NCBI GenBank assembly: GCA_045617525.1
Contig: JAZLIT010000126.1
Coordinates: 1 to 16,374 of the forward strand
Direction of reading: 5' to 3'
Source of the DNA: JAZLIT01 sp045617525
GTDB lineage: Bacteria; Bacillota; Bacilli; Bacillales_A; Planococcaceae
DNA length: 16,374 nucleotides
A program made the position numbers and the translations under genes. This document shows, in pieces, positions 12,965-16,374 of this stretch. The notes beneath the pieces are model-generated. The model searched no databases. It was not told the origin of the DNA and saw nothing but the letters and a program-made list of their open reading frames with translations. How positions within the stretch are numbered: position 1 is the stretch's first letter; each line of letters opens with the position of its first letter.

Positions 12965-13855
12965 TTGGGTAGAAAAAACAAGGAATTTTGGCAGAGCGCG
13001 TTTCGTAATAACGCAACTTTCCAGCAGTATTACAACCGATTAACGGAATTGAGCATATCAATGTTTGAATGGGTTAACCTACCGCCCGAAATTGACCCTA
13101 GATATTTGGAATTGACACTGTTTTCCCGCGGCATGGTTGTTTTCTTTCAAGATAGTGAGTTGAAGTCTGACGATATGGGGGGTTATGTCGCTTTGCAAGC
13201 AACCGTTAACGGACAATTTAATCTTTACGGAATACCAAATAAAAGGCATGTGTATTCGGTAAATGGGTATAACAACAACGTGGATGAAACAAACAGTGTT
13301 ATTATTTATAACAACCTGCTACACACCGACTCACGGCTTGATGTTCAAATGTTCGCAGAACGTCTTTACAACCTCGATAGAGCGATAGACGTTAACGCAA
13401 ACGCACAGAAAACCCCTATTTTGATTCGTTGCCTTGAAACACAGCGGTTGAGCTTATCTAATTTGTATAAAGAATATGACGGAAACGCACCTGTAATCAT
13501 GGGTGATAAGGGGTTAGACCCGAACGCGTTTAGCGTCCTTAAAACCGATGCGCCATATGTTGCAGATAAGCTTTATACACTTAAAACACAGATATGGAAT
13601 GAGGCTCTAACCTATCTCGGTATTAGTAATATCAGCGTAACTAAAAAAGAAAGACTGATAACAGACGAGGTAGAACGGAATCAGGGAGGTACAATAGCGA
13701 GCCGCTATTCACGGCTTGAAGCAAGGCGTCAAGCGTGTAGACAGATAAACGAAATGTTTGGGCTTGATATTGATTGTAAATTCCGAGATGATTTTGACGA
13801 ACCAAACAGCGGAGAGGATAGTGACGATTCCGAGGGAGGTGAAGAGGATGAGTAA
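12965..13855 (+). CDS. Portal / upper collar connector protein (phi29 gp10-like)
   Basis: A 296-residue protein close to the phi29 gp10 length (309). The start is TTG 12965 behind GAGGAGGTG; no ATG competes. The N-terminal block (FRNNATFQQYYNRLTELSIS, then WVNLPPEIDPRYLELTLF) and the helix-rich C-terminal half (ADKLYTLKTQIWNEALTYLG and ITDEVERNQGG) fit the dodecameric connector. The connector joins head and tail, organises prohead assembly with the scaffold, and is the channel used by the packaging ATPase. The last 25 residues are strongly acidic (PNSGEDSDDSEGGEEDE). The stop overlaps the next start by eight bases. Confidence 0.92.
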   Translation: MGRKNKEFWQSAFRNNATFQQYYNRLTELSISMFEWVNLPPEIDPRYLELTLFSRGMVVFFQDSELKSDDMGGYVALQATVNGQFNLYGIPNKRHVYSVNGYNNNVDETNSVIIYNNLLHTDSRLDVQMFAERLYNLDRAIDVNANAQKTPILIRCLETQRLSLSNLYKEYDGNAPVIMGDKGLDPNAFSVLKTDAPYVADKLYTLKTQIWNEALTYLGISNISVTKKERLITDEVERNQGGTIASRYSRLEARRQACRQINEMFGLDIDCKFRDDFDEPNSGEDSDDSEGGEEDE

Positions 13856-14507
13856 TTACACAACCCAATTGCGTTTTATTTGTGAAACGGAGGCGGGTAA
13901 AACGGAAAGCGTGGGATATTCACAGATAAATGAGGTGATTGCGGCGGCAATACCTAAAGTGTTTAGTTTTGAGTTCCCTATATTCGATGAAGCATACAGA
14001 AATGTATTGTGTACAAAAATATTGAAACACTACTACACGCGCGAGATAGGCGAAGAGACATACGGGCTTTGGAAGCTCAGACTTGACACACGTTTAAATG
14101 AGATAATGCCGTATTACAACGAGCTATACAAAAGCGTAGTGCTCGATTTTAACCCGCTGTACGATACCGATTTGACGACAACGCACACTGGAAGCTCAGA
14201 TGGAGAAAATAACACCTCAAACAGTGACCAGAACAAAACGGTTAATAAATATAGCGAAACACCACAAGGTGGCTTAGATAATGTTGAAAACGGCAAATAT
14301 CTAACTAGTGCAACTATTAACGAATTCCAAAACAACGCAAATGCAAACACCAAGTATTCAGACACAAATCAGTACATTACACATGTAACAGGTAAGGGCG
14401 GTGGTAAGAGTTACCCCGAAATGATAAGAGAGTTCCGTGAAAGTGTCATAAACGTTGATATGTTGATTATTGACGATTTGAGCGACTTGTTTATAACGTT
14501 ATGGTGA
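13848..14507 (+). CDS. Lower collar protein (phi29 gp11-like)
   Basis: A 219-residue protein. The start is ATG 13848, within the end of the portal gene (ATGAGTAA overlap) and behind GAGGTG; the frame is open further upstream, but only inside the portal gene. The N-terminal half (EFPIFDEAYRNVLCTKILKH, LWKLRLDTRLNEIMPYYNEL) and the C terminus (FRESVINVDMLIIDDLSDLF) are typical of lower collar proteins. Residues about 105-165 are Asn/Ser/Thr-rich and probably flexible. The protein would connect the portal to the tail tube and carry the appendages. Confidence 0.88.
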   Translation: MSNYTTQLRFICETEAGKTESVGYSQINEVIAAAIPKVFSFEFPIFDEAYRNVLCTKILKHYYTREIGEETYGLWKLRLDTRLNEIMPYYNELYKSVVLDFNPLYDTDLTTTHTGSSDGENNTSNSDQNKTVNKYSETPQGGLDNVENGKYLTSATINEFQNNANANTKYSDTNQYITHVTGKGGGKSYPEMIREFRESVINVDMLIIDDLSDLFITLW

Positions 14508-14516
14508 GGTGATTGT

Positions 14517-14771
14517 ATGACAATTAAAAGATTTGAAATACCTTTTGTGCAGAGAGTTTTGCCGCTCGTGTACGACGACAGTATGAGCTATTACGAGGCG
14601 CTTGCAAAGCTGAAAGCCAAGGTTAACGAAATAATTGATTTCTGCAACGATTTACTTGAAAACGCTATTATCGCTTACATTGATAGGCGGTTTAATGAGT
14701 TAATGATTGGTGCCATGTACAACGAAGAGAACGAAACGATTGTATTGAGCAATGAAGAAAGTGAGGATTGA
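14517..14771 (+). CDS. Small tail/appendage adaptor-like protein (84 aa)
   Basis: ATG 14517 follows GAGGTGATT. The product begins TIKRFEIPFVQRVLPLVYDD and continues SMSYYEALAKLKAKVNEIID into a long helix, ending in an acidic tail. I have seen this P-F-x-x-x-L-P-L-V-Y-D-D-S-x-S-Y-Y-E pattern at the N terminus of tail-fibre or appendage proteins of small Bacillota phages, where it probably docks onto the collar. Here it is a stand-alone gene overlapping the appendage gene region, so it may be a separate adaptor bridging collar and appendage. Function is inferred from context. Confidence 0.6.
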   Translation: MTIKRFEIPFVQRVLPLVYDDSMSYYEALAKLKAKVNEIIDFCNDLLENAIIAYIDRRFNELMIGAMYNEENETIVLSNEESED

Positions 14772-14776
14772 TAGTT

Positions 14777-16153
14777 GTGAAATATGTCAGTAAATTTAAT
14801 GTGCTTGGTGAAACTATCCACATAAAAGACAGCGATGCACGAAACACAGCTGGTTCAGCAAACACGAAAGCCGAAAACGCTATCGAGCTAGCAAACGTTG
14901 GTGTTAAATCTAGCGCTGTAGCAACATACGCCCAGCTTTCGCGTACTGCACAACAGAGTGCTGACGCTCAACGTGGGTACTCGACTTGTGGCGTGTTGTG
15001 GAATGAGAACGGATGTATTATATATGACCTTGGCAACGACTCAGCAAATACACCGCATGTTGTTACATGGCTGAACAGTAAAGCAATACACAAGGTTGAC
15101 GCTCTTATAGTATCTCACTATCACGATGACCATATAACCCTTAACAGGTTAACGAATTTTGTTAACGGTTGTAGAAATAGTAATATTGATATATCTGAGC
15201 TAACAGTATACCTCCCGCATAAAAATATTAACTGGGCTTCGTTTATCGGCACTATGGGGTCAGCGTATCAGTCAGTCGCTAGCTCTATAAAAACGTATTT
15301 GAGTAGCCAAAACATTGATTTTTATGAGCCTGTTGCAGAGGGTGAGAGTGTTGCAATTGGTGATTTTGTTGTACGCTTTTACAACGTTGATAATAATCTG
15401 TATTCAAGTTATTACAGCTATGTACTCGATGAGACTATGGTGGAGACTTCAAACACCAACTACAACAACTTCTCTATGTGCACTATGACTAACATCTCCA
15501 AAACAAATCTGTGGAACGGTGGCGACATTGAGGAGCCAGCCGAGGCTAACATGTATAAACATGTAGGCGGTGCGGACGTTGTTATAATTTCGCATCACGG
15601 GCTAAACCTAAGAGAAAACCAAAAATATCTACATGCTATGCGGGCTAGTGTTTCTATTGTGCCCGTGTATGGTATAAGACGTCTACAGGCTATTAGTACA
15701 GCTGTATACCCGCAGGTGAGCAGAGCTTCGACTGTTGGTGCTTGCTTTAATAACTACGAGGGTGAAGAAGTAATTGTAACGCTTGGTGCTTATGGTGTTA
15801 GAGTGTTGAACGTTGGCGGTATACCCTCACGGCCTAGTATGCTGGGTGAAATTATACGCGGTGGCTTTGACTTGCATAGTTTGACTATCGCAGATATTAA
15901 CCGTGTGCTGTACACACAAAACGCGTCACAGGCGGCGGCTGTTTTAAACGGTCCTGTTGTTGAGGGCACCAAGGCTGGTGCAGGTAAATATATTGTAGTT
16001 CCGCTAAATCAGAATGGTGGAAGTTTCGGAATATTGTATATTTCGTCATTTGCCGCAACTGCCCCCTTAATGAGCTATACATTGTATGACGGCGATGAAC
16101 AAACGTGGAGTGCTTGGAAAACCGTTAAATTTACAGTTGGCGAAAGCTCTTAA
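14777..16153 (+). CDS. Appendage / receptor-binding protein with ComEC-like metallo-beta-lactamase domain (phi29 gp12 position)
   Basis: A 458-residue protein ending the late operon. GTG 14777 is preferred because GAGG lies ten bases upstream; TTG 14768, overlapping the previous stop, is the alternative. Residues 1-67 are an attachment-like N terminus (KFNVLGETIHIKDSDARNTA). Residues about 68-345 form a metallo-beta-lactamase fold: IVSHYHDDH with H114, H116, D118, H119, then WNGGDIEEP (D250) and VVIISHHGL (H273/H274). This order is that of the ComEC-type hydrolase domain. The C-terminal 100 residues end QTWSAWKTVKF, resembling receptor-binding knob domains of phage fibres. phi29 gp12 sits at this place and degrades teichoic acid, so a surface phosphodiesterase activity is plausible. 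Confidence 0.82.
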   Translation: MKYVSKFNVLGETIHIKDSDARNTAGSANTKAENAIELANVGVKSSAVATYAQLSRTAQQSADAQRGYSTCGVLWNENGCIIYDLGNDSANTPHVVTWLNSKAIHKVDALIVSHYHDDHITLNRLTNFVNGCRNSNIDISELTVYLPHKNINWASFIGTMGSAYQSVASSIKTYLSSQNIDFYEPVAEGESVAIGDFVVRFYNVDNNLYSSYYSYVLDETMVETSNTNYNNFSMCTMTNISKTNLWNGGDIEEPAEANMYKHVGGADVVIISHHGLNLRENQKYLHAMRASVSIVPVYGIRRLQAISTAVYPQVSRASTVGACFNNYEGEEVIVTLGAYGVRVLNVGGIPSRPSMLGEIIRGGFDLHSLTIADINRVLYTQNASQAAAVLNGPVVEGTKAGAGKYIVVPLNQNGGSFGILYISSFAATAPLMSYTLYDGDEQTWSAWKTVKFTVGESS

Positions 16154-16157
16154 ATAC

Positions 16158-16195
16158 AAAAACAACCACACGGTAATTACCGTGTGGTTGTTTTT
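16158..16195. terminator. Perfect bidirectional terminator at the right end
   Basis: A 38-bp perfect palindrome (arm AAAAACAACCACACGGTAA) begins five bases after the appendage stop. Read rightward the stem is followed by TTTTTT; read leftward it likewise ends in UUUUU. It would end the late transcript and also stop transcription entering from the promoter in the right ITR. Confidence 0.93.
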
Positions 16196-16233
16196 TGTTT
16201 GACAAGATAATATGCCAAACAAATCTGAACATC

Positions 16234-16374
16234 CTTGTTCTTTATGTGTACAGTATAACATATGTATGGGTGTTTGGCAATTGGTAAATGTACTAAATAC
16301 TTTGCCGTATTCTATTGCTGTTTTGTGCAATGTGATGAAATGGTTGCAAAATGGTTACAAATGTGCTCCAATTG
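16234..16374. repeat. Right inverted terminal repeat (protein-primed replication origin)
   Basis: Perfect inverted copy of bases 1-141. It carries the mirrored promoter (16252-16280, pointing left into the genome) and the mirrored tandem 11-mers. Its presence at the last base shows that the window ends at, or within a few bases of, the physical end of the genome. It holds no credible gene. Confidence 0.93.
16252..16280 (-). promoter_or_regulatory. Mirror promoter in the right ITR
   Basis: Exact copy of the left ITR promoter on the lower strand: TTGCCA (16280-16275), 17-base spacer, TATACT (16257-16252), predicted start near 16245. It points into the genome but meets the bidirectional terminator after about 85 bases, with no gene of convincing quality in between. 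Confidence 0.6.

Noticed and set aside
13758..13847. Longer N terminus for the lower collar protein
   Set aside because: The upstream part lies inside the portal gene; ATG 13848 has a good ribosome site and the usual coupled overlap.
16067..16330. Leftward 87-codon open frame starting in the right ITR
   Set aside because: It runs through the perfect terminator, overlaps the appendage gene in antisense, and its start precedes the predicted transcription start.

Overview
This window looks like a complete linear genome of a small podovirus of the phi29 type (Salasmaviridae/Guelinviridae-like), infecting a Gram-positive, probably clostridial, host. The first 141 bases and the last 141 bases are exact inverted copies of each other. 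Between them lie a family-B protein-primed DNA polymerase, a likely terminal protein, a gp16-like packaging ATPase and a virion gene series in phi29 order. I see no integrase, repressor or tRNA, so a strictly lytic phage is most likely. The host inference rests on strong AGGAGG-type ribosome binding sites, frequent TTG/GTG starts and cell-wall enzymes of Bacillota phage type. It is an inference.

Layout. (1) 1-141: left inverted terminal repeat (ITR) with an outward-in promoter. (2) 163-5687, rightward early operon: a short leader ORF, a protein built on twenty tandem 8-residue repeats, two tiny membrane proteins, several small unknown proteins, a Cys4 mini-protein, a sigma-region-4-like HTH protein, a SpoVG-like candidate ssDNA-binding protein, the candidate terminal protein and the DNA polymerase. 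(3) 5688-5872: non-coding, with a strong hairpin and a segment that can fold like a phi29 packaging RNA. (4) 5873-6931, leftward: the packaging ATPase alone. (5) 6948-6992: a perfect 45-bp inverted repeat carrying two back-to-back consensus sigma-A promoters. (6) 7019-16153, rightward late operon: holin, amidase, two-domain tail lysin, scaffold, major capsid protein, candidate head fibre, tail knob, portal, lower collar, a small adaptor-like protein and a receptor-binding/appendage protein with an embedded metallo-beta-lactamase fold. (7) 16158-16195: a perfect bidirectional terminator, followed by the right ITR.

How it works together. The terminal protein and polymerase would replicate the genome from the ITR ends. 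The left ITR promoter would drive the early operon. The central divergent promoter would express the packaging ATPase leftward and the lysis and virion genes rightward. The virion order 7-8-8.5-9-10-11-12 of phi29 is kept, but the tail lysin and lysis genes precede it and the ATPase gene is inverted.

The most interesting points are the candidate pRNA next to the ATPase gene, the symmetric divergent promoter, the metallo-hydrolase built into the appendage protein, and the octapeptide-repeat protein at the left end. All functional calls come from motifs and gene order read by eye; no database search was possible.
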